This document shows positions 10,037 to 19,051 of a stretch of DNA of 64,000 nt, piece by piece. Numbering within the stretch: position 1 is the stretch's first letter; every line of letters begins with the position of its first letter. The notes under the pieces were generated by a model that ran no database searches, was not told the DNA's origin, and saw only the letters and a list, made by a program, of their open reading frames with translations. The translations under genes and the position numbers were made by a program. This stretch comes from Streptomyces sp. NBC_01268 (lineage in GTDB: Bacteria > Actinomycetota > Actinomycetes > Streptomycetales > Streptomycetaceae), in contig NZ_CP108454.1 in the NCBI RefSeq assembly GCF_036240795.1, positions 3,286,001 to 3,350,000 of the forward strand, given 5' to 3'.

Positions 10037-11557
10037 ATGGCGTCCAGCCTGACGACGACTTCGACCGGAACCCCGGGTTCCGAGAAGACGTTCCTCGGCC
10101 ACCCCCGTGGTCTGGCCACCCTCTTCTTCACCGAGATGTGGGAGCGTTTCTCCTACTACGGCATGAGGGCCCTTCTCGTCCTTTACCTGGTCTCCGGCGG
10201 CGCGGACGCGGCCACGGGCAGCCAGGGCGGCGGTCTCGCCATGACGGCCGCCACGGCCACGGCGATCTACTCCGTGTACGTGTCGATGGTCTACCTGATG
10301 GCCATGCCCGGTGGCTGGTTCGGCGACCGTGTCTGGGGCGCCCGCAAGACGGTCGCCATCGCCGGTTTCGTGATCATGGCGGGCCACGCCTCGCTGGCGA
10401 TCCCGGGTCAGGCGGCGTTCTTCGCGGGTCTGGCGCTCGTCGCCGTCGGCTCCGGTCTGCTCAAGGCCAACATCTCGACGATGGTCGGCCACCTCTACAA
10501 CGGCCCGGACGACCCGCGCCGTGACGGTGGCTTCACGCTCTTCTACATCGGCATCAACCTCGGCGCCTTCATCGCCCCGTTCGCCGTCGGCACGCTGGGC
10601 GAGAAGGTCAACTGGCACCTCGGCTTCGCGCTGGCCGCGATCGGCATGGGCGTCGGCCTCGCCTGCTTCCTGGCCTTCACCAAGAGCCTGAGCCCGAAGA
10701 GCAACATCGTCCCGAACCCGCTCTCCCCGGCGGAGCGCAAGGGCATCCTGGTCAAGGTCTCGCTCGTCGTCGTGCTCGCCGCCGTCTTCTACGGCGCCGT
10801 CGTCGCGCTCGGCATGTACACCCTGAACTGGGCGCTCGTCCCGATCACGCTCGCCGGCCTGATCATCCCGGTCGCGGTCCTCACGCGCATCAAGCGCGAC
10901 AAGGAGCTCGACAAGAGCGAGCAGTCGCGGATGACCGGCTACATCTGGTTCTTCGTCGCCGCCGCCGTCTTCTGGATGATCTACGACCAGGGTGGCTCGA
11001 CCCTGTCGCTCTTCGCCGACGGCAAGACCTCGGACACCGTCTTCGGTCTCGGCTTCCCGGCCACCTGGTACCAGTCGCTGAACCCGCTGTTCGTCATGGC
11101 GCTGGCCCCGGTCTTCGCCTGGCTGTGGCTGTGGCTGGCCCGCAAGAACCAGGAGCCGAACACCATCGTGAAGTTCGCGATGGGCCTGGTCCTGGTCGGC
11201 GCGTCCTTCTTCGTCTTCATCGTCCCGATGAACATGGCGGGCGACGGCACCAAGGTCTCCCCGATGTGGCTCGTCTCGATCTACATGATCCAGACCATCG
11301 GTGAACTGTGCCTCTCGCCGGTCGGCCTCTCGGTCACCACGAAGATGGCGCCGAAGAAGTACGCCTCCCAGATGATGGGTGTCTGGTTCCTCGCCGTCAC
11401 CGCCGGTGACTGCACCACGGGTCTGCTCTCGCTGGCCGGTGTGGACCTGAACGGCACCGGGATCATCGCCATCCAGGCGGCGGGCGCCGTCCTGGCCGGC
11501 TTCGCGGTCTTCATGTACCGCAAGAAGGTCCAGGCGCTCATGGGCAGCGTCCACTGA
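10037..11557 (+). CDS. POT/PTR-family proton-dependent oligopeptide transporter
   Basis: The 506-aa integral membrane protein imports di- and tripeptides with protons. The POT signature ExxER is at Glu33-Arg37 (EMWERFSYYG), and a second family motif lies near NLGAFIAP. About fourteen hydrophobic segments can be counted. ATG 10037 has AAGGA eight bases upstream. It ends at a strong convergent terminator. Neighbouring dipeptidase genes suggest, but do not prove, a shared interest in small peptides. Confidence 0.93.
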   Translation: MASSLTTTSTGTPGSEKTFLGHPRGLATLFFTEMWERFSYYGMRALLVLYLVSGGADAATGSQGGGLAMTAATATAIYSVYVSMVYLMAMPGGWFGDRVWGARKTVAIAGFVIMAGHASLAIPGQAAFFAGLALVAVGSGLLKANISTMVGHLYNGPDDPRRDGGFTLFYIGINLGAFIAPFAVGTLGEKVNWHLGFALAAIGMGVGLACFLAFTKSLSPKSNIVPNPLSPAERKGILVKVSLVVVLAAVFYGAVVALGMYTLNWALVPITLAGLIIPVAVLTRIKRDKELDKSEQSRMTGYIWFFVAAAVFWMIYDQGGSTLSLFADGKTSDTVFGLGFPATWYQSLNPLFVMALAPVFAWLWLWLARKNQEPNTIVKFAMGLVLVGASFFVFIVPMNMAGDGTKVSPMWLVSIYMIQTIGELCLSPVGLSVTTKMAPKKYASQMMGVWFLAVTAGDCTTGLLSLAGVDLNGTGIIAIQAAGAVLAGFAVFMYRKKVQALMGSVH

Positions 11558-11578
11558 CCCTGCCGGTCCCGTACGTAC

Positions 11579-11615
11579 GGAGGGCCGCCGCACCGATCCG
11601 GTGCGGCGGCCCTCC
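11579..11615. terminator. Bidirectional terminator hairpin
   Basis: Perfect 16-bp arms (GGAGGGCCGCCGCACC and complement) enclose a 5-nt loop between the convergent transporter and surface-protein genes. Confidence 0.88.
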
Positions 11616-11649
11616 GCCGTTTCCGCGGCCTTCCCGGCCGTCCCGGCGT

Positions 11650-13098
11650 CTAGCGCCGCAGGCGGGCCCACGGCGTGAAGGTGAACACCGCGCCGCCGAG
11701 CAGGATCACCGTGCCCGCGACGAGGGCGAGGGCGCGCAGGGCGCCGGTGTCGTCGGCACCGGTGTGGGCGAGGTCGTCCCCGCCGCCGGAGCCGCCGGAG
11801 CCTCCGGAGTCGCCCGAGCCGCCGACGACGCCGCCGGCCTGCTTGGTGGTGTCGAGCTCCAGGGAGACCGGGGAGGTGCCCTGGACCTTGCACGGGATGA
11901 CGATGTCCGTGCCGGCGAGCGACACCGTGATGGTCAGGTCGCCGGGGCTGAGCTTCGCCTTTCCGCTGGCGCCCGGCTTGTAGGTGCCGGTCATGTCGGT
12001 CAGCGACACCATCTCGCCGGCCGCCACGGGAGCCGGGTTCGCCGGGCCCCGCACGGTCACCTTGCCGCTGTCGGCACCCCCGATCCGTACGTCCATGGAG
12101 GGCTTCAGCGCCCCCTTGGGCAGCGGGGCCGGGCTGGTCATGACGCCCTTCGCCGTCTTGACCGTCAGCTCGTACGAGCCGCCGCTCTTGCGGGCGCTGA
12201 TGGACACCTTGGACGTGACGGCCTTCGGTCCGGGCGACTCGCAGGACAGCTGGACGGCGACCTCCTTGCCCGGGAAGTCGGACTGGCCGCCGCCCCCGCC
12301 CGAGCTCCCGCCGGAGGTGGTCGTCGAACCGCCGGTGCTCGTGGAGCCGCCCGAGGTGGTCGTCGAGCCGCCGGAGGCCGTGGAGCCCCCGGAGGTCGTC
12401 GTCGAGCCGCCGGACGTGGTGGTCGAGCCGCCGGACGTCGTCGTGGAGCCGCCGGAGCTCGTCGTACCGCCGGAGCTCGTGGAGCCTCCGGAGCTCGTCG
12501 TACCGCCCGAGCTCGTCGTCCCGCCGGAACTCGTCGAGCCTCCGCCGTCCGTCACCTTGATCGTGGCGGCGGCGGCGACGGACTCCTTCGGGGAGCACTT
12601 CGTGTCCGTCGACAGCGGCTTGGACACGTTGATCGTGTACTTGTCCGGCGTCAGCGTGATCTCGCCGGCCTTGTCCAGCTTCAGCTTGCCCTTCATGTCG
12701 GGCAGGAGCATCGGGCTGTTCTTCTTGATCGGCGGGTTCTGCCGCGGCCCCTCCATGGACAGCGTGCCGCTGCCCGCGCCGCCGATCCTGATCGTGCCGC
12801 TCGGCTTCACCGTGTCCTTGTCGAGGTCGAGGACGTCGGGGTTCTTGGAGGCGGCCTGGACCGTCTTCCAGACCACCTCGACCTCGTCGCCCACCTTGGC
12901 CTCGGCGGGCGCGGTGATCTGCACCGTGGTGGTGCCCTGCACCGGCGGGAGGCCGGAGATCGAGGGCGGGATGCACTCGGTCTTGTACGAGACCTCGGCG
13001 GCCAGGGCGGGGCTCGCGGTCAGCAGGATTCCCGCGCCGCCGAGCATCAGCGCGACGCCCGCCGCGAGCGTCCTCCGGGTCGTGCGTGTCGTGCTCAC
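11650..13098 (-). CDS. Sortase-anchored surface protein with Gly/Ser/Thr-rich repeat and LAHTG signal
   Basis: The 482-aa precursor starts at GTG 13098, overlapping the upstream stop (GTGA). It has a signal peptide ending PALA at about 33, a first beta-rich domain (about 35-180), a low-complexity linker of GGSTTTS-type repeats (185-271), a second domain (about 275-425) homologous to the first, and a cell-wall sorting signal: LAHTG at 443-447, a hydrophobic stretch and a basic tail WARLRR. LAxTG is the motif of class E sortases, known for long chaplins in Streptomyces. Both domains share a GGAxSG turn with the product of 14932-15645. Binding partner unknown. Confidence 0.88.
   Translation of the reverse strand: MSTTRTTRRTLAAGVALMLGGAGILLTASPALAAEVSYKTECIPPSISGLPPVQGTTTVQITAPAEAKVGDEVEVVWKTVQAASKNPDVLDLDKDTVKPSGTIRIGGAGSGTLSMEGPRQNPPIKKNSPMLLPDMKGKLKLDKAGEITLTPDKYTINVSKPLSTDTKCSPKESVAAAATIKVTDGGGSTSSGGTTSSGGTTSSGGSTSSGGTTSSGGSTTTSGGSTTTSGGSTTTSGGSTASGGSTTTSGGSTSTGGSTTTSGGSSGGGGGQSDFPGKEVAVQLSCESPGPKAVTSKVSISARKSGGSYELTVKTAKGVMTSPAPLPKGALKPSMDVRIGGADSGKVTVRGPANPAPVAAGEMVSLTDMTGTYKPGASGKAKLSPGDLTITVSLAGTDIVIPCKVQGTSPVSLELDTTKQAGGVVGGSGDSGGSGGSGGGDDLAHTGADDTGALRALALVAGTVILLGGAVFTFTPWARLRR
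11758..11772 (-). other. LAHTG sortase sorting motif codons
   Basis: These codons encode LAHTG followed by a 20-residue hydrophobic segment and a basic C-terminus, the three parts of a cell-wall sorting signal. LAxTG is typical of class E sortase substrates. Confidence 0.85.
12286..12546 (-). repeat. Tandem coding repeat, Gly-Gly-Ser-Thr-rich linker
   Basis: About twelve copies of a 5-7 residue unit (GGTTSS, GGSTTTS) are encoded in tandem. The repeat probably makes a flexible or glycosylated stalk separating the two domains of the surface protein. Copy number is likely to vary between strains. Confidence 0.9.
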
Positions 13099-14150
13099 GA
13101 CTGTCCCTTCGTCGTCGGACTGTTCTCTGACGGTGCGGAATGGGGGGTGAACCACGGCAGGACCGCGGTCGGTTCGTCGCCGGCGGTCGCCGGCGGTACG
13201 GGTACGGGAGCGCGGTCCGGCACCCGGTGGTGGTGCTGCCGCTGCCGCCGGCGGCCCGCCGGGCGGGTCCGGTCGACCACCGCCATGCCGATGCGGAACA
13301 GGGCCGCCGGGACGACGACCGCGAGCAGCAGCCAGAAGAGCGTCACGCCCCACGGGCGCCCGACCCCCCAGGGCTGCTCGACCAGCACCTTGCCGCCGTA
13401 GCGCACGGACACCTGGTAGTCGCCGTGGGCTCCCGCCGTCAGTTCGACGGGCAGCCGGATCAGGGCCTTGCGGCCGGGCGCGAGGGTGCCGCGCCACTGC
13501 CGTTCCTCGTACTGCGGCGAGAAGACGCCGTGGCTGCTGCCGACCTCGAAGACCGGGTCCTTGACCGGGGTCGGGCCGAGGTTGCCGACGGTGAAGACCA
13601 CCTCGCGGCGGGCGGGCGCGCCGAACCAGACGAGGACGCCGCCGGAGCCTTCGAGCCGTACGGTGGCGAGCACCGCCAGTCGGCCGCCGCCGGTCGGCTC
13701 GGGCAGCGGCGCGGTGGGGTGCCCCGCGACGGTGAACTCGACGTCCACGGAGTCCTGTTGGCCGGTGACCCCGGCCACGTGGACCACGCAGGGGCAGGGC
13801 TTGGGCGGTTCGGCGATCGGCAGTTTCTGGCTGAAGGCGCCCTTGGCGTCGACGGTGGCGGCCCGGCCCTCGGTGTTGGCGCAGGAGTTGGTGCCGCCGA
13901 TGACGCCCTTGCCGGGTGCGGACTGACCGCAGATCAGCAGCATGAGCAGGGCGCCCGGCTTCCAGCCGGAGCCGCTGACGGTCAGCTCGCCGCCCTTGCC
14001 GCCCTCGCTCTGCGAGAGCGCCACCTTGGGAGCCGCCTCGGCGGCCTGGGCGGCCGCGGGGGCGGTGGGCAGCAGGGCGAACAGCAGCGCGGCGAGCAGG
14101 GCGGCGGCCGCACCCGTACGCAGCGGCCTCGTCGGCCACGTCGGCCTCAT
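13095..14150 (-). CDS. Secreted/membrane-anchored surface protein, third gene of the surface operon
   Basis: The 351-aa product has a signal peptide ending near residue 37, an Ig-like domain (about 40-145) with four cysteines (74, 90, 119, 121), a second beta-rich region (about 155-262), one membrane helix (about 268-292) and a basic, proline-rich tail of about 58 residues predicted inside the cell. The first domain resembles secreted neocarzinostatin-like folds (SGSGWKPGALLMLLICGQS), an inference only. The start overlaps the previous stop (ATGA) and the stop overlaps the next GTG. Function unknown; the cytoplasmic tail could signal. Confidence 0.8.
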   Translation of the reverse strand: MRPTWPTRPLRTGAAAALLAALLFALLPTAPAAAQAAEAAPKVALSQSEGGKGGELTVSGSGWKPGALLMLLICGQSAPGKGVIGGTNSCANTEGRAATVDAKGAFSQKLPIAEPPKPCPCVVHVAGVTGQQDSVDVEFTVAGHPTAPLPEPTGGGRLAVLATVRLEGSGGVLVWFGAPARREVVFTVGNLGPTPVKDPVFEVGSSHGVFSPQYEERQWRGTLAPGRKALIRLPVELTAGAHGDYQVSVRYGGKVLVEQPWGVGRPWGVTLFWLLLAVVVPAALFRIGMAVVDRTRPAGRRRQRQHHHRVPDRAPVPVPPATAGDEPTAVLPWFTPHSAPSENSPTTKGQS

Positions 14151-14932
14151 CGGTTCCTCCGTATCGCGTACGCGGTCGCGCCGGACAGCCCGAGCAGGGC
14201 GGCGGCCGCGGCGCCGACGCCCGCCGCGGAGGCGAAGACGGTGTCCGCGGCGGCGGTCGCGGGGGCCGCGCCCGGTGCGGTGGCCGTCAGCCGGACGGTG
14301 ACCGAGTCCAGGGCGGGCGGGTCGGGCCAGGCTTCGGTGCGGGCGGCCCGCTCGCCGGGGCGCAGGGTCAGCGGCAGCGGGCGTTCGGGCCGGTCGACGA
14401 GCCGGCGGCCGAGGACGCCGTCGGCGCGGACCGCCAGGCGCGGGGCGAGCAGGGTGTTGCCGCGGTTGACGAGCGTGTAGTGCAGGGTGCCGGAGCGGTC
14501 CACGCGGACGTCCTCGACGGTGAGCGCGGCGAGCCGCGGCCCGCTGACCCGCAGGTGCAGCGGGACGAGCGTCTCGCGGCCGGCGGCGCTGGCGCGGACG
14601 GTGCCGCGGAGCTCGCCGGGCGGGGTGTCGGCGGTGACGGTCACCGCGAAGGGCACGTCCGCCCGGGTCCTGGCGGGCACGGTGACGGTCCGGGCGGCGA
14701 AGGCGACCCGGGCACCCCGGGCGCCCTGGCCGGTGAGCCGGACGGTGAGCGGGCGGGCACCGGGGTTGGTGACGGACAGGGTGTCCTGGAGCACGCTGCC
14801 GGCGGCGCCCTCCAGGTAGACGTACGGGCGTCCCGCGGCGGGCGCCGCCGTCCAGCCGGGCGCGGGGGCCGCCGCGCCCGCCCCGAGGAGGGCGAGCGCG
14901 GCGGCCCCGGTGCCGGCCCACGCCGTCCGCAT
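14147..14932 (-). CDS. DUF916-like surface protein with C-terminal membrane helix
   Basis: The 261-aa product has a signal peptide (ALLGAGAAAPA), a beta-sandwich that reads like the peptidoglycan-binding DUF916 domain of WxL-associated proteins (LSVTNPGARPLTVRLTGQG; TVTVPARTRADVPFAVTV; LRVSGP), a second domain (LAALTVEDVRVDRSGTLHYT) and a terminal helix (AAGVGAAAAALLGLSGA) with tail AIRRNR. The ATG touches the previous stop (TGATG). In Firmicutes such proteins pair with WxL surface proteins; here the partners are LPxTG and LAxTG proteins. The family call rests on pattern only. Confidence 0.75.
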   Translation of the reverse strand: MRTAWAGTGAAALALLGAGAAAPAPGWTAAPAAGRPYVYLEGAAGSVLQDTLSVTNPGARPLTVRLTGQGARGARVAFAARTVTVPARTRADVPFAVTVTADTPPGELRGTVRASAAGRETLVPLHLRVSGPRLAALTVEDVRVDRSGTLHYTLVNRGNTLLAPRLAVRADGVLGRRLVDRPERPLPLTLRPGERAARTEAWPDPPALDSVTVRLTATAPGAAPATAAADTVFASAAGVGAAAAALLGLSGATAYAIRRNR

Positions 14933-15645
14933 CAGCGTGCCGTGCGCCGGGTGAGCCAGAGCACCCCGGCCGCGCCGGTCAGCAGCACGGTGCCGCCGAG
15001 GGTGCCGAGGGCGACGGCCGAGTCGAGCGGGCCGGTCTTGGGCAGGGTGTCCGTGCCGCCGGAGTCGTCGGATCCGCCCGAGCCGCCGGTGCCCTCCGAG
15101 TCGCCCCCGCCCGCGCCGCCGGCCGCCGTGACGTCCAGCTCCAGGGCGGGCTTGGGGTTGTTCTTGGGGGTGCAGACGGCCGCGTCCATGCCGAGCGCGT
15201 GGACGGTGAGCACCCCGGCGGTGAAGGTGACCTTGCCGCTCTTCTTCGGGGTGTACGTCCCCGTCAGCCTCCCTATGGAGATCGGGGTGTTCGGCGGGAT
15301 GGCGACCGTGTTGGGGACGCCCTTGACCTGGACCTTGCCGCTGTCCGCGCCGCCGACCACGAGTTCGGCGCGCGGGGTCATGACGCCCTTCGGGAGCTCG
15401 ACGGGACTGTCGGAGACGCCCTTCTCGAAGGACATGGTGATCGTGTACGAGCCGCCGTTCTTGACGGCGGTGATGTCGACGGGCGAGACGGCGCCCTTGG
15501 GGCCGATCTTCGTCTCGCAGGCGTAGTTGACGTCGACGACCGCCGCGTGGGCGGCGGGGGCGGTGAGCAGGACCGTCGCGCCCGCCACCGTCATCGCCGC
15601 CGTCAGCGCGCCGGCCGTTCTCCTCCGGTTCGGCACCTCAAGCAC
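14932..15645 (-). CDS. LPKTG-anchored surface protein, first gene of the surface operon
   Basis: The 237-aa precursor has a signal peptide ending AAHA (about 34), one domain (about 36-165) homologous to both domains of the operon's last gene (GGADSGKVQVKG; LTGTYTPKKSGKVTF), an acidic Gly/Ser linker, then LPKTG at 201-205, a hydrophobic segment and RRTAR. This is a standard sorting signal of LPxTG type, unlike the LAHTG of its relative. GTG 15645 has GAGGGTGAGGG upstream; GTG 15636 is an alternative. It leads a four-gene overlapping operon. Confidence 0.85.
   Translation of the reverse strand: MLEVPNRRRTAGALTAAMTVAGATVLLTAPAAHAAVVDVNYACETKIGPKGAVSPVDITAVKNGGSYTITMSFEKGVSDSPVELPKGVMTPRAELVVGGADSGKVQVKGVPNTVAIPPNTPISIGRLTGTYTPKKSGKVTFTAGVLTVHALGMDAAVCTPKNNPKPALELDVTAAGGAGGGDSEGTGGSGGSDDSGGTDTLPKTGPLDSAVALGTLGGTVLLTGAAGVLWLTRRTAR
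15031..15045 (-). other. LPKTG sortase sorting motif codons
   Basis: These codons encode LPKTG, followed by a hydrophobic segment of about 23 residues and a basic tail, forming a sortase recognition signal. Confidence 0.85.
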
Positions 15646-15776
15646 CCCTCACCCTCGGGGACCGTCGCACCGCGGCTGGGCACCGCGAAGTTACTGACGG
15701 TCTTTCAGATTGGGCGTCAAGGTACGCCTGGGGTCTTGTGGAGGGAAGACAAGAGGACGGAGAGCTTGTGAAAGTC

Positions 15777-16205
15777 CTAGGCGGGTGCGCCGAGTTCGGC
15801 CCAGACCGTCTTGCCGGGGGCGCCGGGGACGCGGTCGATGCCCCAGGTGCGGCAGAGCCGCTGCACGATGAACATGCCGTGCCCGCCGGGCCGTCCGGAC
15901 CGGTGCGGGGTGCGCGGGGCGGGCTGTCCCGCGCCGCGGTCGGCGACCTCCAGGCGCAGCACCCCGGCGGACCGCAGCACCCGCAGGCTCTCCGGGCCGT
16001 CGGCGTGCAGGCAGGCGTTGGTGACCAGTTCGGAGACGACGAGCAGGACGTCCTCGGCGGCGGCCCTGCGGTCGGCGGTGGCGGCCGGCAGCCAGCCCCA
16101 GTCGAAGAGCGCCTGGCGCGTGAAGTCGCGGGCGAGCGGGACGGTGCCACTGGCCGCCCCGAGGGCGAGGGTGCGGACGTCGGGGTCGCCGGAGGCAGTC
16201 TCCAT
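15777..16205 (-). CDS. Anti-sigma factor, RsbW-type serine kinase/ATPase
   Basis: The 142-aa protein has a GHKL ATPase fold: N-box SELVTNACLHA (Glu59, Asn63), G1 EVADRGAG and G2 GGHGMFIV. Such proteins bind a SigB/F-type sigma factor and are released by a STAS-domain antagonist that they can phosphorylate. The antagonist lies 81 bp upstream and the sigma factor is divergent beyond it. By memory of gene order the trio resembles the S. coelicolor SigI module (SCO3066-SCO3068), but I assign no symbol. Confidence 0.88.
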   Translation of the reverse strand: METASGDPDVRTLALGAASGTVPLARDFTRQALFDWGWLPAATADRRAAAEDVLLVVSELVTNACLHADGPESLRVLRSAGVLRLEVADRGAGQPAPRTPHRSGRPGGHGMFIVQRLCRTWGIDRVPGAPGKTVWAELGAPA

Positions 16206-16286
16206 CAGCGCTTCACCTCACCGAGTTCAGCCGATTGACGAGTGACGGGACGAGCAGGGTCGCGGGGCCGGAGGGCCGGTGGGGGG

Positions 16287-16652
16287 TCAGTCGGGTAGAG
16301 CGGACGCGAGCGAGTCATGGAGGGTGAAGACCGCGTCCGCCCCGGTGATCTCGAAGACCCGGGCCACCACGGGCCGCATCCCCGCGAGATGGACCCCACC
16401 GCCGGCGGCGTCCGCCCGCAGGCGGGCGCCGAGCAGCACGTTGAGTCCGCTGGAGTCGCAGAAGTCCAGCCGTGAGCAGTCGAGTACGAGACGTGAGCGC
16501 CCCTCGTCGAGGGCCCGGTCGAGTGGCGCACGCAACAGTTCGGCGGTGTGGTGATCGAGCTCACCCACCGGGGTGAGCACCTCGCTCGCCCCCACGGTGC
16601 GGACCTCGACCCGGAACCGCCCGGGTGCGCTGCCGATGTGCTGGCGGTACAT
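16287..16652 (-). CDS. STAS-domain anti-anti-sigma factor
   Basis: The 121-aa STAS protein carries the phospho-acceptor motif DSSGL (66-70) after strand RLVLDCSRLDFC. When unphosphorylated it should sequester the anti-sigma kinase encoded downstream. ATG 16652 gives the family length; ATG 16664, four codons upstream, is an alternative. Both upstream and downstream genes belong to the same partner-switching module. Confidence 0.88.
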   Translation of the reverse strand: MYRQHIGSAPGRFRVEVRTVGASEVLTPVGELDHHTAELLRAPLDRALDEGRSRLVLDCSRLDFCDSSGLNVLLGARLRADAAGGGVHLAGMRPVVARVFEITGADAVFTLHDSLASALPD

Positions 16653-16834
16653 GCGTCGAACCATACAAGCGCGGGCCGGTTCCGTGCACACGAGCTCCAC
16701 CACAAAGTGAACAACCCGGACAATTGCCACTTGCAACCATCGGGGCTGAGCAGGTAGGGCTAGAAGGACACATTCCGCATGGCCGGCTTGGAGGCGCCGC
16801 AAACCGCAGCGAGAGAACAACGATGGAGGAGACC

Positions 16835-17668
16835 ATGTCACCCCGGCTCGACGTCCCGGAGCTCGCGGACCTCCCGCGGATCCCGCACCCGGACGAGATC
16901 GCGCCGCACGACGCGCGCGCCCTGTCCAAGACCCTCTTCGCCCGCCTCGGCGAGCTGGAGGAGGGAACCCACGAGTACGCGTACGTCCGCAACACCCTGA
17001 TCGAACTCAACCTGGCCCTGGTGAAGTTCGCCGCCTCCCGGTTCCGCACCCGCAGCGAACCGATGGAGGACATCGTCCAGGTCGGCACCATCGGCCTCAT
17101 CAAGGCGATCGACCGCTTCGACCTGGCCCGCGGCGTCGAGTTCCCCACCTTCGCGATGCCGACCATCATCGGCGAGATCAAGCGCTTCTTCCGCGACACC
17201 TCGTGGTCGGTGCACGTCCCGCGACGGCTCCAGGAACTCCGCATCGAGCTCGCCAAGGCCGGTGACCTGCTCGCCCAGCGCCTCGACCGCTCGCCCACCG
17301 TCGAGGAACTCGCGCACGAACTCGGCATCGGCACCGACGAGGTCGTCGAGGGCATGGCCGCCGCCAACGCGTACACCGCGAGCTCGCTCGACGCCCCGCC
17401 CGAGGAGACCGAGGCCGACGGCGCCACCCTCGCCGACCGGCTCGGCTACGAGGACCACGGCATCGAGGGCATCGAGTACATCGAGTCCCTCAAGCCGATG
17501 ATCGCCTCCCTCCCGCCCCGCGACCGCCGCATCCTCTCCCTCCGCTTCACCGCGGGCCTCACCCAGTCGGAGATCGGCGAGGAACTCGGCATCTCCCAGA
17601 TGCACGTCTCCCGCCTCCTCGCCCGCACCCTGGCCCGGCTGCGCAGAGGACTGACCGCGGAGGAGTGA
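16835..17668 (+). CDS. RNA polymerase sigma factor, SigB/SigF/SigG family
   Basis: The 277-aa sigma factor has region 2 (VRNTLIELNLALVKFAASRF; EDIVQVGTIGLIKAIDRFD; PTFAMPTIIGEIKRFFRD), region 3 (VHVPRRLQELRIEL) and region 4 helix-turn-helix (LTQSEIGEELGISQMHVSRL). It lacks region 1.1, as in stress and development sigma factors. ATG 16835 follows GGAGGAG; ATG 16823 is an equally possible in-frame start four codons earlier. It diverges from its likely regulators, leaving a 182-bp promoter region. Confidence 0.93.
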   Translation: MSPRLDVPELADLPRIPHPDEIAPHDARALSKTLFARLGELEEGTHEYAYVRNTLIELNLALVKFAASRFRTRSEPMEDIVQVGTIGLIKAIDRFDLARGVEFPTFAMPTIIGEIKRFFRDTSWSVHVPRRLQELRIELAKAGDLLAQRLDRSPTVEELAHELGIGTDEVVEGMAAANAYTASSLDAPPEETEADGATLADRLGYEDHGIEGIEYIESLKPMIASLPPRDRRILSLRFTAGLTQSEIGEELGISQMHVSRLLARTLARLRRGLTAEE

Positions 17669-17700
17669 ACGCGGAGGACTGACCGCGGAGGAGTGAACGC
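17647..17700 (+). repeat. 28-bp tandem duplication across the sigma-factor stop codon
   Basis: The unit at 17647-17674, starting AGGACTGACCGCGGAGG, is repeated at 17675-17700 with only its last two bases different. It includes the codons LTAEE and the TGA stop, so the extra copy lies just past the gene end and leaves the protein unchanged. Confidence 0.9.
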
Positions 17701-17822
17701 CCGGCGGTCGGTGGCCGTGCAGGCGTTCCCTGAGCACGACCGGGACCGCTGGACGTCCCGCCGGCACGGCACCGGCACGCGGCGCTCAGGCCCGCGTGAC
17801 CGGCCCCGTCCCGGCCGGCGTG

Positions 17823-18995
17823 TCAGACCACCCGGGTGCCCTTGCGCCAGACCTCCGACACCAGCGGGACGCCGGGGCGGTAGGCCAGGTGGACGTGGGA
17901 GGGGGCGTCCAGGACGGTCAGGTCGGCGCGTGCGCCGGGGGTGAGGCGGCCCACGTCCGTGCGGCGGAGGGCCGCCGCGCCGCCGGCCGTCGCGGACCAG
18001 AGCGCCTCGTCCGGGGTCATCCGCATGTCACGGACGGCCAGCGCGATGCAGAACGGGACCGAGGACGTGAACGACGAGCCCGGGTTGCAGTCCGTGGACA
18101 GCGCGACCGTCACGCCGGCGTCCAGCAGCCGGCGGGCGTCCGGCCACTCGGCGCGCGTCGAGAACTCCGCGCCCGGCAGCAGCGTCGCGACCGTGTTCCC
18201 GGACGCCAGGGCGTCCACGTCCGCGTCCGTCAGGTGCGTGCAGTGGTCGGCGCTCGCCGCGTCCAGTTCGACCGCGAGCTGCACGCCGGGGCCGTACGAC
18301 AGCTGGTTGGCGTGCACGCGCGGGAGGAGCCCCTTCGCCTTGCCTGCCGTGAGGATCGCCCGCGCCTGGTCGCCGTCGAAGGCGCCCTTCTCGCAGAAGA
18401 CGTCGACCCACCGCGCGTACGGGGCGCAGGCCTCCAGCATCTCGCCCGTCACCAGGTCCACGTAGCCGGCCGGGTCGTCGGCGTAGTCCGGGGAGACGAT
18501 GTGGGCGCCCAGGTAGGTGACCTCGTCCGTGTGCTCCGCCGCGATGCGCAGGGCGCGGGCCTCGTCCTCGACCGTCAGGCCGTAGCCGGACTTCGTCTCG
18601 AACGTGGTCGTGCCCTGGCGGAGCGCCTCGCGCATGTAGCGGGCGACGTTCGCCGACAGCTCGGCGTCCGTGGCCGCGCGGGTCGCCGCGACCGTGGTCC
18701 GGATGCCGCCCGCCTTGTACGGCTGGCCGGACATGCGGGCGTTGAACTCGGCGGTGCGGTCGCCCGCGAAGACGAGGTGGGAGTGGGAGTCGACGAAGCC
18801 GGGGACGACGGCGCGGCCCTCGGCGGCGACCCGGTGGTCGGCGGCGGGGGCCTGCGCCGCCGGGCCCACCCAGGCGACCCGGTCGCCGTCCAGGACCAGG
18901 GCGGCGTCCGTCAGCAGGCCGAGCGGTGAACCGTCGCCCTGGGACGGGTCGTTGGTGACCAGGGTGGCGATGTCGGTGATGAGCGTGGTGGTCAT
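17823..18995 (-). CDS. hutI: Imidazolonepropionase
   Basis: The 390-aa amidohydrolase-superfamily enzyme opens the imidazolone ring to formiminoglutamate, the third step of histidine degradation. Metal-site motif [15 protein letters not shown], the GAHIV strand, the catalytic region LPRVHANQL, and the STDCNPGSS motif are present. It is the last gene of the hut operon, 56 bp after hutF. ATG 18995 follows GGGAGCTCCGCCC. Confidence 0.95.
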   Translation of the reverse strand: MTTTLITDIATLVTNDPSQGDGSPLGLLTDAALVLDGDRVAWVGPAAQAPAADHRVAAEGRAVVPGFVDSHSHLVFAGDRTAEFNARMSGQPYKAGGIRTTVAATRAATDAELSANVARYMREALRQGTTTFETKSGYGLTVEDEARALRIAAEHTDEVTYLGAHIVSPDYADDPAGYVDLVTGEMLEACAPYARWVDVFCEKGAFDGDQARAILTAGKAKGLLPRVHANQLSYGPGVQLAVELDAASADHCTHLTDADVDALASGNTVATLLPGAEFSTRAEWPDARRLLDAGVTVALSTDCNPGSSFTSSVPFCIALAVRDMRMTPDEALWSATAGGAAALRRTDVGRLTPGARADLTVLDAPSHVHLAYRPGVPLVSEVWRKGTRVV

Positions 18996-19051
18996 GGGCG
19001 GAGCTCCCGGGGGGTGGGGTGGTGCGGGCCGGTGGGCACGACCGTGACGGG

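Noticed and set aside
12286..12546. CRISPR-like repeat array
   Set aside because: The repeats are short in-frame Gly/Ser/Thr codons without unique spacers of constant size.
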